Shown here piece by piece: positions 26,958 through 35,679 of a stretch of 64,000 nt of DNA. The notes beneath the pieces were generated by a model. It did not search any database. It was given only the letters and a program-made list of their open reading frames with translations, and was not told where the DNA came from. This DNA comes from CAZWKX01 sp964633975 (GTDB taxonomy: Bacteria; Actinomycetota; Acidimicrobiia; Spongiisociales; UBA11373): contig CAZWKX010000002.1 of NCBI GenBank assembly GCA_964633975.1, positions 1-64,000 of the forward strand. Reading direction: 5' to 3'. Position 1 is the first letter of the stretch. Each line of letters starts with the position of its first letter. The position numbers and the translations under genes are program-made.

Positions 26958-27409
26958 GCATTCGCGTTACCGTCAACGGCACCGAGCACATCATCGATGT
27001 GACCGGGCCACAGAGCCTCCTCTTTGTCCTGCGCGAGCACCTGGGCCTCTATGGATCCAAAAACGCGTGTAGGCAAGGCGAGTGCGGCTCGTGCACCGTG
27101 CTGCTCGACGGCGACCCCGTGTGCGCTTGCCTGGTCATGGCCGCCGACGCAGACGGCGCCAACGTGCTCACCATCGAAGGCCTGGGCACCGAGGGGCTGC
27201 ATCCGGTGCAACAGGCCATGCTCGACGAGGGCGCGGTCCAGTGCGGCTTCTGCACCCCGGGCATCGTGGTCGCCGCGGCGCACCTCCTGGAGCACGATCC
27301 CTCACCGAGCGCCGACACCATCCGGGAAGCGCTTGCCGGCAATCTGTGCCGCTGCACCGGCTACGGAGCCATCGTCCGTGCACTACGCCGCCTGGCGGAA
27401 GCGCCGTGA
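26954..27409 (+). CDS. Molybdenum hydroxylase 2Fe-2S subunit (CoxS/XdhC-like)
   Basis: The 151-residue small subunit has the plant-type cluster motif ACRQGECGSCTVLLDG with a further Cys in DPVCAC, and the second cluster motif CGFCTPG plus NLCRCTGY. These are the two [2Fe-2S] centres that link the Mo site to FAD. ATG 26954 and the overlap with the next gene (GTGA at 27406) show an operon. Confidence 0.93.
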   Translation: MSIRVTVNGTEHIIDVTGPQSLLFVLREHLGLYGSKNACRQGECGSCTVLLDGDPVCACLVMAADADGANVLTIEGLGTEGLHPVQQAMLDEGAVQCGFCTPGIVVAAAHLLEHDPSPSADTIREALAGNLCRCTGYGAIVRALRRLAEAP

Positions 27410-29634
27410 CCGTCACCACCGACACCGGGGTGCGCCGTGTGGCCGGCGGGGTCGGCGAGTCAACGCCTCGGCCCGACGGCATTCCCAAGCTGACCGGCGC
27501 CTTCGAGTACTCCTCCGACTTGCACCACGACGACATGCTCTGGGGAGCCACACTGCGCAGCCCTCACCCCCGAGCCCGCATCACCGGCATCGATGTAGCT
27601 CCGGCACTGACCCGGCCCGGCATCGCCGCGGTGCTCACCGCCACCGACGTGCCCGGCAACCCTCGATTCGGCCAAGCCCACACCGACCAGCCGGTGCTCG
27701 CCATCGACGAGGTCTCGTTCTGGGGCGAGTCCGTTGCCATCGTCGCCGCCGGCGACCCGGCGTCGGCCAAGGCCGCCGCCGCCGCCATCGGTGTCTCCTA
27801 CGAGCCTCTAGAGCCGGTCCTCGACCCCGAGGAGGCCGAGAAGCGGGGGCAGACTTTCCGCACCATCGAAGTGGTGAACGGCGACCAGTCGCGACGCGGG
27901 GCCGTTGCCGTCGAGGGCTACTACGAGACCGGCGTCCAGGACCAGGCCATGCTCGGCACCGAGTCGGGCCTCGCCGTTCCCGACGGCCAAGGCGGAGTCG
28001 ACCTCTACGTCTCGACACAGTGGTTACACATCGACCATCGCCAGGTAGTCGAGTGCCTCGGGCTTCGTCCGGAGCAGGTGCGGCTTCACATCGCCGGCAT
28101 CGGGGGCGCTTTCGGGGCCCGCGAGGACCTCACTCTCCAGGTCCACCTCTGCATGCTCGCCCTTCACACCGGCCGACCGGTGAAGATGGTCTACGACCGG
28201 CTCGAATCGTTCTCCGGCCACGTGCACCGGCACCCCGCCCGGATGTGGTACCGGCACGAGGCCGACCCCGACGGCACGCTGGTGCGCGTCGAGGCGCGCC
28301 TCCTCCTCGACGGCGGCGCCTTCGCCGAGACGAGCCCCGCCGTGCTCGCCAACTCGGCGTACTTCGCCGCCGGCCCTTACCGCTGCCCATCGGTTTACAT
28401 ACGCGGCGCCGCGGTGCAGACCAACCACCCTCCGGCAGGGGCGATGCGCGGCTTCGGTGCCAACCAGGTGTGCTTCGCCTATGAGGCGCAGATGGACCGC
28501 CTCGCCGCCGCCCTCGAAATGGATCCCATCGCCCTGCGGCTGCACAACGCCCTCGGCCCCGGCGATTCCATTCCCACGACCGGCCAAGTCATCACCGGGA
28601 GCTTGCCCACCGCCGAGGCCATACGGTCCGTCGCCGCCATGCCGCTGCCCGACCCCGAGCCGCATGCCGACCCCAGATGGCTCCCGGGCGGAACCGGCCT
28701 CACCACGCCCCCCGAAGCGGTCCGCCGCGGCATCGGATTCGCCGTCGGCATCAAGAACATCGCCTTCTCTGAGGCCTTCGACGACTACGCAGAGGCGCGA
28801 GCAGTGCTCACGCCCGACGGCATCGAGCTCCACACCGCGGCAGCGGAAGTCGGCCAGGGAATGGTGACAATCCTGGAGCAGATAGCACGCAGCGCCTCCG
28901 GCCTCACCGACGTTCGCGTCGTCTTCGACCATACCGGCGAGATTGGATCGGCCGGGTCCACCTCGGCGTCACGGCAGACACAGATGGCAGGCGGCGCGGC
29001 CCTGGCCGCCTGCCGGGCAGCACGCGAGGAAGCACTACGCCGGTCCAACGGCGACGATCTCACCGACGAGGGGGTCTGGAAAGACGGGAAGCTGGTGACG
29101 ACCCTACGGGATGTGCTCGCCGAAGGCCCGGTGGAGAGCCGCCAGCGCTTCCGGCACCCCCCCACCGAGGAGGCCGATGCGACCGGCCAGGGCAACGTCC
29201 ACGCCGGCTTTGCCGTGGCCGCCCAGCGGGCCGTGGTCGACGTGGATCCGGAACTCGGCCTGGTGCGCGTGGTGCACATCGACACCGCCCAAGATGTGGG
29301 CAAAGCCATCAACCCGCAGGGGGTGTTGGGACAGATCGAAGGCGGCATTCTGCAGGGTGTGGGCCTGGCAATCATGGAGGAGCTCATCATCAAGGATGGC
29401 GTGGTGCTGAATCCGTCATTCACCGACTACTTGCTTCCCACCACCCTCGACGCCCCGGAGGTCGAAGCGGTGCTCGTCGAACAGCCGGAGCCGTGGGGCC
29501 CGTTCGGTGCCAAGGGCTTCAGCGAGCTTCCCACCATCGCCGCCACTCCGGCGGTGGTGGCCGCCATCCGCGCCGCCACCGGACGTGAGCTGACCCGGGT
29601 GCCGGTGCGACCCGAGGACATCATCGGCTTGTAG
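27406..29634 (+). CDS. Molybdenum hydroxylase large subunit, xanthine dehydrogenase-like
   Basis: This 742-residue subunit binds the molybdopterin cofactor. It has GGAFGAREDL, the PPAGAMRGFGANQ loop and, near the C-terminus, GAKGFSELPTIAATPA, where the Glu of FSE matches the catalytic Glu of xanthine dehydrogenases (usual text GxGE). The CoxL form I active-site loop AYxCSFR is absent, so a CO dehydrogenase is unlikely; xanthine, hypoxanthine or another N-heterocycle or aldehyde is more likely. The divergent position next to the purine operon hints at purine turnover. GTG 27406 overlaps the previous stop. Confidence 0.88.
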   Translation: MTVTTDTGVRRVAGGVGESTPRPDGIPKLTGAFEYSSDLHHDDMLWGATLRSPHPRARITGIDVAPALTRPGIAAVLTATDVPGNPRFGQAHTDQPVLAIDEVSFWGESVAIVAAGDPASAKAAAAAIGVSYEPLEPVLDPEEAEKRGQTFRTIEVVNGDQSRRGAVAVEGYYETGVQDQAMLGTESGLAVPDGQGGVDLYVSTQWLHIDHRQVVECLGLRPEQVRLHIAGIGGAFGAREDLTLQVHLCMLALHTGRPVKMVYDRLESFSGHVHRHPARMWYRHEADPDGTLVRVEARLLLDGGAFAETSPAVLANSAYFAAGPYRCPSVYIRGAAVQTNHPPAGAMRGFGANQVCFAYEAQMDRLAAALEMDPIALRLHNALGPGDSIPTTGQVITGSLPTAEAIRSVAAMPLPDPEPHADPRWLPGGTGLTTPPEAVRRGIGFAVGIKNIAFSEAFDDYAEARAVLTPDGIELHTAAAEVGQGMVTILEQIARSASGLTDVRVVFDHTGEIGSAGSTSASRQTQMAGGAALAACRAAREEALRRSNGDDLTDEGVWKDGKLVTTLRDVLAEGPVESRQRFRHPPTEEADATGQGNVHAGFAVAAQRAVVDVDPELGLVRVVHIDTAQDVGKAINPQGVLGQIEGGILQGVGLAIMEELIIKDGVVLNPSFTDYLLPTTLDAPEVEAVLVEQPEPWGPFGAKGFSELPTIAATPAVVAAIRAATGRELTRVPVRPEDIIGL

Positions 29635-29732
29635 GCAACGGCTCGCGACCGGGACTCCTCCGCGCCCCGGCCGCGGGTGCCGCTTCGGAAGCGGAGTAGC
29701 CTGAGTTGGCAGATCCCCGAGAGGAGACCTCA

Positions 29733-31049
29733 GTGACAGATGCCGAAATCGCCCCGGCCGCGGGCCGCCTCGGCGTGCTCACCCCGGGCATGGGAGCGGT
29801 GGCCACGACCTTCTACGCCGGAGTGCTCGCCGCCCGAAAGGCCACGGCGAAGCCCTTCGGGTCCTTGACCCAACTCGGCCACATTCGCCTGGGGAAGCGG
29901 ACGGAAGGCCGCAACCCGATGATCAGGGATTTTGTGGCCCTCTCCTCGCTCGACGACCTCGTCTTTGGGGGCTGGGACCCCATTTCGGACAACTCGTACG
30001 AGGCGGCACGCCGCGCCGGTGTGCTCACCCCCCAAGACCTCGAATCGGTTCGGGAGGAACTCACCGCCATCGAGCCGATGACCGCGGTATTCAGTCACGA
30101 ATGGGTCAAGAAGCTCGAAGGCGTCAACCACGTGAAGTCGGGCGACTCGTACATGGACCTCGCCGAGCAACTCATCGCCGACATCGAGGGCTTCCGCAGC
30201 GCCAACAAGTGCGACCGTCTCGTCATGGTCTGGTGCGGCAGCACCGAGGCCTACCGGGCGCCGGCCGCGGCGCACGCCAGCCTGACCGCCTTCGAGAAGG
30301 GTCTGAAGAAGTCGCATCCCGAGATCGCCCCCAGCCAGATCTACGCATACGCCGCGCTGCGCTCGAAGGTGCCGTTCGCCAACGGCGCCCCCAACCTGAC
30401 CGTGGATATCCCGGCCATGCTCGAGCTTTCCGCCGAGACGCGGACGCCCATAGCCGGCAAGGACTTCAAGACCGGTCAAACGCTCATCAAGACGATCCTG
30501 GCTCCCGGCTTCAAGGCCCGGTTACTCGGCATCGACGGCTGGTTCAGCACCAACATCCTGGGCAACCGGGACGGCGAAGTGCTGGACGATCCCGAGTCGT
30601 TCAAGAGCAAGGAGGTCAGCAAGCTCGGAGTGCTCGAACAGATACTTCAGCCCGACCTGTACCCGGACCTGTACGGATCGATGCACCACAAGGTGCGCAT
30701 CAACTACTACCCGCCCCGGGGCGACAACAAGGAAGGCTGGGACAACATCGACATCTTCGGGTGGATGGGCTACCCGATGCAGATCAAGGTCGACTTCCTG
30801 GCAAAAGACAGCATCCTGGCCGCGCCCATCGTGCTCGACCTGGCACTGTTCATGGATCTTGCGTCCCGTGCCGGGCAGAAGGGGATCCAGGAGTGGCTCT
30901 CCTTCTACTTCAAGAGCCCTCAAGTGGCCCCAGACCTGTACCCCGAGAACGACCTGTTCATCCAGCTCACCAAGCTGAAGAACACGCTGCGCCACTGGAT
31001 GGGTGAAGACCTGATCACCCACCTGGGTTCGGAGTACTACAAGGAGTGA
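29733..31049 (+). CDS. ino1: Inositol-3-phosphate synthase
   Basis: The 438-residue enzyme isomerises glucose-6-phosphate to inositol-3-phosphate with NAD, feeding phosphatidylinositol and, in actinobacteria, mycothiol. Family landmarks are the N-terminal LGVLTPGMGAVATTF, DPISDNSYEAARRAGVL, DFKTGQTLIKT and SMHHKVRINYYPPRGDNKE. GTG 29733 has GAGGAG seven bases upstream; an upstream ATG-like ORF start is not needed. It is transcribed alone and ends in a perfect palindrome. Confidence 0.92.
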   Translation: MTDAEIAPAAGRLGVLTPGMGAVATTFYAGVLAARKATAKPFGSLTQLGHIRLGKRTEGRNPMIRDFVALSSLDDLVFGGWDPISDNSYEAARRAGVLTPQDLESVREELTAIEPMTAVFSHEWVKKLEGVNHVKSGDSYMDLAEQLIADIEGFRSANKCDRLVMVWCGSTEAYRAPAAAHASLTAFEKGLKKSHPEIAPSQIYAYAALRSKVPFANGAPNLTVDIPAMLELSAETRTPIAGKDFKTGQTLIKTILAPGFKARLLGIDGWFSTNILGNRDGEVLDDPESFKSKEVSKLGVLEQILQPDLYPDLYGSMHHKVRINYYPPRGDNKEGWDNIDIFGWMGYPMQIKVDFLAKDSILAAPIVLDLALFMDLASRAGQKGIQEWLSFYFKSPQVAPDLYPENDLFIQLTKLKNTLRHWMGEDLITHLGSEYYKE

Positions 31050-31078
31050 GTGTGCCGCTCCATGGAGCGGCACACTCA
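31047..31078 (+). terminator. Perfect 16-base-pair palindrome spanning the ino1 stop
   Basis: The arms TGAGTGTGCCGCTCCA and TGGAGCGGCACACTCA form a perfect 32-base palindrome whose first three bases are the ino1 stop codon. With almost no loop it could act as a terminator or protein-binding site. There is no T-tract. Confidence 0.55.
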
Positions 31079-31206
31079 GAATCCGGAGTCCAGAGTCCAG
31101 ATCGCGCTCCACCGATCCTGAGTCCTGGACTCTTCTGCTGCATTCTGGTCCCTGCTCTCCGATCTCCCAGCTAGCTCTCCCGGCGTCTGCCGAAGAAGAT
31201 GACGGT

Positions 31207-31775
31207 GTGCCTCAGCCGACCCCAATCTCGAGAGCACGGGACGGCGAAGGCATCCGCCTACGCGCCTTGGTGCCCGAGCACGCAGATGCCATGCTCGAGG
31301 CGGTCCGCGATTCGGTGAACAAGGCGGCGCCGCTCAAAACCTAGTGCAACGCCGACTTCAGCATCGATGACGCCGCCTCTTGCGTAGGCCGGTGGATCGG
31401 CGCCCGCGCCCGCGGAGAAACCTTCTATTTCGCCATCGAGAACACAAAGGGCAAGTCCCTCGGGGCGTGCGGAATCAGCGGCATCGAACGTGAGCACGGC
31501 GTGGCCGGCCTCGGCTTCTGGGCGAGAACGTCGGCCACCGGAGCGGGTATCGCCACTCAGGCCGCAGCGCGGATGACACGTTTCGGTTTCGAGGAGCTGG
31601 ATCTACAGCGCATCGAACTCTCGCCGCCGAGCACAACGTTGCCAGCCGCCGGGCGGCGGAAAAGCTCGGCGCCTCTCTGGAGGGAATCCTGCGCCGTCGC
31701 CTGACGCTTCCAGACGGCTCTACCGACTGCGCCCCCTATACCCTGCCGAGCGACGACGGACCAGCCGCAACCTGA
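31207..31775 (+). pseudogene. Decayed GNAT (RimJ/RimL-type) acetyltransferase
   Basis: Translation from GTG 31207 gives a RimL-like start (GEGIRLRALVPEHADAMLEA), then TAG at 31342-31344 where the family often has Trp, and then continues as CNADFSIDDAASCVGRW and FYFAIEN. The motif GAGIATQAAARMTRFGFEEL follows. Around 31620 one base is lost, since the next frame resumes with AAEHNVASRRAAEKLGASLEG to a stop at 31773-31775. Two independent lesions make this a pseudogene. The strand and length (about 189 codons) fit the family. Confidence 0.8.
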
Positions 31776-31811
31776 CGGCAATTACCACTCAGAGTTCAGA
31801 GTTCAGGCCTC

Positions 31812-32429
31812 CTAGACCCTCTTCACCGGTTGGCGGATGAGCGTCTTGAGGCGCTCCGGCGCCGTTCGCCGCGGATCGTTCATATAGATCTCGTGGTGTC
31901 TGCCGGCAAAGGTGAGACCCTCCGCCGTCACGTACTCATGGAGCATGGCGATGGTGGGGCCTTCCTCGTCGTAGGGCCCCAGATGCATCGTCTGTGCTGA
32001 CCTGCCTTCCGCGTACCGCTCGAAGCGGAGCAGATCGAGCGCCGGAAGCTCCCGCTTCGCTCCCGCTGCGGCGGAGCACTCCTCAACGAGGGCGGGCTCG
32101 ATGAAGTCGGGCACCATCACCATCATCGTCCAGCGCCAGGCATCCCGATCGTCGGCGGCGAAGGCGTCCGGCTGGTCCGACCACCACAGTCCCTCCACGG
32201 GCATCACCACGAAGTCTCGGCCGAGGGCCTTGCTGCGGAACTTCAGCGTGTAGACAACCGAGTAGAGCGTCTGCATGGCATCCTGAAACGCCGCGGCCGC
32301 TGCCGGGTCGCCGCTTCCGTCCACCATCAGGTACTGCAGCTCCGGCACATCCACGAGCTGGCACGAGCCGACGGCCGCCTTGTACAGGTGGCGCAGCTCT
32401 TTTCTCAGATCGAGTGCTGCCGACGCCAT
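31812..32429 (-). CDS. GyrI-like small-molecule-binding protein
   Basis: This 205-residue protein matches the GyrI-like/effector-binding fold in its spread of motifs: VDVPELQYLMVDGSGDP near the start, YTLKFRSKALG, FVVMPVEGLWW, and QTMHLGPYDEEGPTIAMLHEYV at the end. Such stand-alone proteins bind hydrophobic molecules. ATG 32429 sits directly after the MerR gene's stop, so they are an operon in which both proteins carry related ligand-binding folds. Confidence 0.78.
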   Translation of the reverse strand: MASAALDLRKELRHLYKAAVGSCQLVDVPELQYLMVDGSGDPAAAAAFQDAMQTLYSVVYTLKFRSKALGRDFVVMPVEGLWWSDQPDAFAADDRDAWRWTMMVMVPDFIEPALVEECSAAAGAKRELPALDLLRFERYAEGRSAQTMHLGPYDEEGPTIAMLHEYVTAEGLTFAGRHHEIYMNDPRRTAPERLKTLIRQPVKRV

Positions 32430-32430
32430 G

Positions 32431-33249
32431 TCAAACCTTCTCCACCGGCATGCGGATCTCGGTGATGTTGGGGCCGGGCTCATCCGGGTTGCTCAGGTAG
32501 ATCTCCTGGACCGGCCCGGAGACCTGATAGCCGTGCTCGTCGATCCACGCGGCGATGGCCTGGTAGGTGTCGCCCAGCGTCTCATAGGGACCCGTATGCA
32601 CTATCGAGGCAACTTCGCAGCCCTCGACGACACGCTCTGTGAGTGTGCGGCCCCCCGGGGTTGGCACCGGCGTGCCGGTGTCGGAGACCAGGTAGACGAT
32701 CTCGGTGTCGACCGACTCGCCGGTGAACTCCTTGTCGTGGTAGATAGCCAGCGGCGGTCCGGTGAACGCCAGCCCGGCCATGCCGATCCCGGCGAACCCA
32801 TCCCCGATGAGGCCGCCAATGTCGCTCACAGTCGGCATCACCTCCCGGACCGCCAGGCCTTTCAGACCGTCTACCTTCTTCAGCACCACTTCCGCTTCGG
32901 GCATGCTGCCCTCCTTCTCTATGAGCCGGAGACGGGCCTCGACCCGGTCGAGGCGGGCCTGCTGTTCCACAACCTTCTGCCCGATCTCGGCCCGCTTCAT
33001 CCGCAGCATGCCCCGAAGCTGTTCGGCATCGATCCCCTCATCGAGGATGGAGCCGATCTCATCCAGAGAGAGCCCCATGTCTTTGAGGGCAAGGATGCGG
33101 TTCAGTCGCGGGAGCTGGGCAGCGGTGTAGTAGCGGTAGCCCGAGGACGGATCGACCTCAGCCGGTTCCAGGAGCCCGATGTCGGCGTAGTAGCGCAGCG
33201 CCGAAACGGGCACCTGGCTGATCCGGGAGAACAAACCGATCCTGAACAA
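32431..33249 (-). CDS. MerR-family regulator with GyrI-like effector domain
   Basis: This 272-residue BmrR-type regulator has an N-terminal MerR helix-turn-helix (RIGLFSRISQVPVSALRYYAD, with SGYRYYTAAQLPRL), a coiled coil at about 80-115 and a C-terminal effector-binding domain (IVYLVSDTG, VHTGPYETLGDTYQAIAAWI). Such proteins activate promoters with long spacers when a drug-like ligand binds. The start TTG 33249 is preceded by GGAGG six bases away; upstream reading has no support. A palindrome within a 19-base promoter spacer lies 40-70 bases upstream. Confidence 0.85.
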   Translation of the reverse strand: MFRIGLFSRISQVPVSALRYYADIGLLEPAEVDPSSGYRYYTAAQLPRLNRILALKDMGLSLDEIGSILDEGIDAEQLRGMLRMKRAEIGQKVVEQQARLDRVEARLRLIEKEGSMPEAEVVLKKVDGLKGLAVREVMPTVSDIGGLIGDGFAGIGMAGLAFTGPPLAIYHDKEFTGESVDTEIVYLVSDTGTPVPTPGGRTLTERVVEGCEVASIVHTGPYETLGDTYQAIAAWIDEHGYQVSGPVQEIYLSNPDEPGPNITEIRMPVEKV

Positions 33250-33289
33250 GCTTTGCCTCCGGTGTCCTTGCCTTGCGGCCTCGGTGCCC

Positions 33290-33320
33290 AGTGTGCAGTC
33301 TCGAGTTGCTTGAGAGTCAA
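33290..33320 (-). promoter_or_regulatory. MerR-type promoter with 19-base spacer
   Basis: On the minus strand, a -35 box TTGACT (33320-33315) and a -10-like CACACT (33295-33290) are separated by 19 bases. The imperfect palindrome AGTCTCGAG-ttg-CTTGAGAGT (33297-33317) fills the spacer, as in promoters under-twisted by MerR-family activators. It should drive the MerR/GyrI operon. Confidence 0.6.
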
Positions 33321-33388
33321 GCCGAATCTCGCCCGGGCCGCGCCGCTGCGCCTCCGCGGCCTCTGCTTGGGTGAGCCGCAACCCGCAT

Positions 33389-34174
33389 TCAGAGCTTGCG
33401 AACCCGCCTTGAGACAAGTGAGCGGATCTTCTCATGGGACGGCGGTGGGCCGGTGCGCACCTGCTTGTCATCGATGAAGATGTCGTCGGTGCGGCCCCAG
33501 CGCGCCACGGCCGATCGGTCGGACGTGTCGATCTCCCGATAGGCGACCCGGTCGCCGAACTCTCCAGCGGCGCTCCTAGTTCGCTCCGCGCCCAAGTTGG
33601 CCGCCATACACCACCCGGCGCTGAACACCGTGACGTTGACTTTGCCCGGCTCGGGCTCGGGAAGCTCGCTGCGCTTGTCGAACCAGTTCGGCGCACGGGC
33701 ATCCGATGCAAACGGCTTCCACAGCAGAGTCGCCACACCCTGCCGGTCGGCCTTCTTGTACCCGTGCTTGCGGAACCACGATGCCTTCATCCAAACCGGC
33801 AAAGCCAAGCCCCACGCCGCCATGCCCTTGGCTCCGAGTGCCCTTGCGTCTGCTTCGGCAGCCTCCAGCAAGGCCCGGCCCATGCCTCGTCCCTGGCGGT
33901 TGCCCCGGCCCTGTTTGTGGCCGTGTACCCAAATGCAGAGGATCATGTAGAGTCCCTCGCCGTCCACCCACGACTCCTCGATCGGCAGGTACTGGATCAT
34001 GCCGGCAACCTGTCCGTCGTCGTCGACCGCCAGCTTCGCCCTCAGCCCCTTGTCCAAAAACCGATCCACCCAGCAGGCACGCCGCGGGCCTGCCTCCTTG
34101 GCCTCGTCCGACCAGTCCTCCAGGCAGACCGCAAACAGATCGCGGTGCTCTTCGGTGAGATCAACGACTTGCAT
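33389..34174 (-). CDS. GNAT acetyltransferase with YoaP/thioredoxin-like tail
   Basis: The 261-residue protein has a GNAT domain (about 1-160) with the acetyl-CoA loop RQGRGMGRALLEAAEADAR, then a 90-residue C-terminal part with NVTVFSAGWCMAANLG resembling a thioredoxin-like or YoaP domain, a fusion known for some GNAT proteins. The substrate is unknown. ATG 34174 has GAGG five bases upstream; the longer ORF to 34708 overlaps the divergent PLP-enzyme gene. It diverges from that gene across 132 bases. Confidence 0.78.
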   Translation of the reverse strand: MQVVDLTEEHRDLFAVCLEDWSDEAKEAGPRRACWVDRFLDKGLRAKLAVDDDGQVAGMIQYLPIEESWVDGEGLYMILCIWVHGHKQGRGNRQGRGMGRALLEAAEADARALGAKGMAAWGLALPVWMKASWFRKHGYKKADRQGVATLLWKPFASDARAPNWFDKRSELPEPEPGKVNVTVFSAGWCMAANLGAERTRSAAGEFGDRVAYREIDTSDRSAVARWGRTDDIFIDDKQVRTGPPPSHEKIRSLVSRRVRKL

Positions 34175-34306
34175 TCCATCCTCGCTGCCGCTTTTCGGCC
34201 CGAAAGCTACTCGCGTCGATCGCACGGCACCCGTCGTCTTGCCCGCTGCGGAGTAGCCTCGAAGGGGGGCAGCAGCCGCGCCCACCAGATCGACCTGGAG
34301 GCGCAA

Positions 34307-35572
34307 ATGTCCAAGTGGAAGGACGGGATCGCCGGGAAACGGCTGCATCCCGAGACCCTCATGATGTCCTACGGCTACAACCCGGAGTGGTCCGAGGGCG
34401 CCCTCAAGAGCCCGATATTCCAGACATCGACCTTTGTCTTCAAGACGGCCGAAGAGGGCAAAGCGTTCTTCGAGATGGCTTCGGGCAAGAGAGCGCCGGG
34501 ACCCGGCGAGCAGCCCGGGCTCATCTACAGCCGCCTCAACAACCCGGACATGGAGATTGCCGAGGATCGCCTCACCCTCTGGGACGGTGCCGAGGACGGC
34601 GCACTCTTCGATAGCGGCATGGCGGCCATCGCCACCACGCTGCTCACGTTCCTGCGGCCCGGTGACACGATTCTCGCCAGCGAGCCCCTCTACGGAGGAA
34701 CCCACCACCTGGTCGACTGGCTGCTACGCGGGATAGGCGCAGATGTGGTCCGCTTCGGATGTGCCGCCACCGAGAAGGAGATCGAAGCCAGGGTGTCGGC
34801 TGCTTCCGGGCCGTTGGGGATCGTGCTCGTCGAGACACCGGCCAATCCGACCAACGACCTGATCGACATCGCCATGTGCGCCCGAATCACCCAGCACCAT
34901 TCGACCGACGAGAGGAAGGTGCCGCTGGCGGTCGACAACACGTTCCTCGGTCCGATCTTCCAGCATCCACTGGAACACGGCGCCGACATCGTTCTCTACT
35001 CGGCGACCAAGTACATGGGCGGCCACAGCGATCTGATCGCTGGCGTCGCCCTCGGGCACCCCAGCCTCATCGAACCCATCCGGGCCGTGCGCACCGTGCT
35101 CGGCACGCATGCCGCCCCGTGGACCGCGTGGCTACTGATGCGCAGCCTGGAGACGCTTCCGCTGCGCATGTACCGTCAAGCGGAGACCGCGGGCAAGGTG
35201 GCCGAGTTTCTAAGTCATCACCCCAAGGTCACCCGGGTGAACTACCTGGGACTGCTCAAAGACGGCCACTCTCAGTACGAGCTGTACCGGCGCCAGTGCC
35301 GCGGCCCGGGGGCAATGATCTCGTTCGAGGTGGACGGCGGCGAGCCGGAGGCCTTCCGGTTCCTCAACGCACTCCAACTGGTCAAGCTGGCCGTCAGCCT
35401 GGGCAGCACGGATTCGCTTGCCGAGCACCCGGCGACGATGACCCATTCCGAGGCCACCCACGAAGAGAACTGCGCCGCCGGGGTCACCGACGGTCTGGTC
35501 CGGATCTCGGTCGGGGTCGAGCACCCCGACGATCTAATCCTCGACTTAACCCAGGCGCTGGAGGCGGTGTGA
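34307..35572 (+). CDS. Cystathionine gamma-synthase/methionine gamma-lyase family enzyme
   Basis: The 421-residue PLP enzyme of the Cys/Met-metabolism family has YGGTHHL, the VETPANPTNDLIDI and AVDNTFLGPIFQHP loops, and the PLP lysine in YSATKYMGGHSD. C-gamma elimination or replacement on cystathionine, O-acylhomoserine or methionine is expected; motifs do not separate these. ATG 34307 has GGAGG five bases upstream. Length is slightly more than typical 380-400, owing to an N-terminal extension. Confidence 0.88.
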   Translation: MSKWKDGIAGKRLHPETLMMSYGYNPEWSEGALKSPIFQTSTFVFKTAEEGKAFFEMASGKRAPGPGEQPGLIYSRLNNPDMEIAEDRLTLWDGAEDGALFDSGMAAIATTLLTFLRPGDTILASEPLYGGTHHLVDWLLRGIGADVVRFGCAATEKEIEARVSAASGPLGIVLVETPANPTNDLIDIAMCARITQHHSTDERKVPLAVDNTFLGPIFQHPLEHGADIVLYSATKYMGGHSDLIAGVALGHPSLIEPIRAVRTVLGTHAAPWTAWLLMRSLETLPLRMYRQAETAGKVAEFLSHHPKVTRVNYLGLLKDGHSQYELYRRQCRGPGAMISFEVDGGEPEAFRFLNALQLVKLAVSLGSTDSLAEHPATMTHSEATHEENCAAGVTDGLVRISVGVEHPDDLILDLTQALEAV

Positions 35573-35581
35573 AAGGCCAAC

Positions 35582-35596
35582 CCGGCGGTTCGCCGG
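35582..35596 (+). terminator. Short GC hairpin after PLP-enzyme gene
   Basis: CCGGCG-gtt-CGCCGG lies 10 bases past the stop. It is a modest candidate terminator without a T-tract. Confidence 0.35.
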
Positions 35597-35679
35597 ATTC
35601 GGAATGCAGTTGGCAGAAGCCAGCTCGCCGGCAGCAGAGATCGACGCGGGCTGCGAGGCCCGAAGACTGAAGGCCCCTG

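Noticed and set aside
27406..29634. CO dehydrogenase large subunit (form I)
   Set aside because: The diagnostic AYxCSFR loop is missing; the PPAGAMRGFG loop is that of xanthine-dehydrogenase-type proteins.
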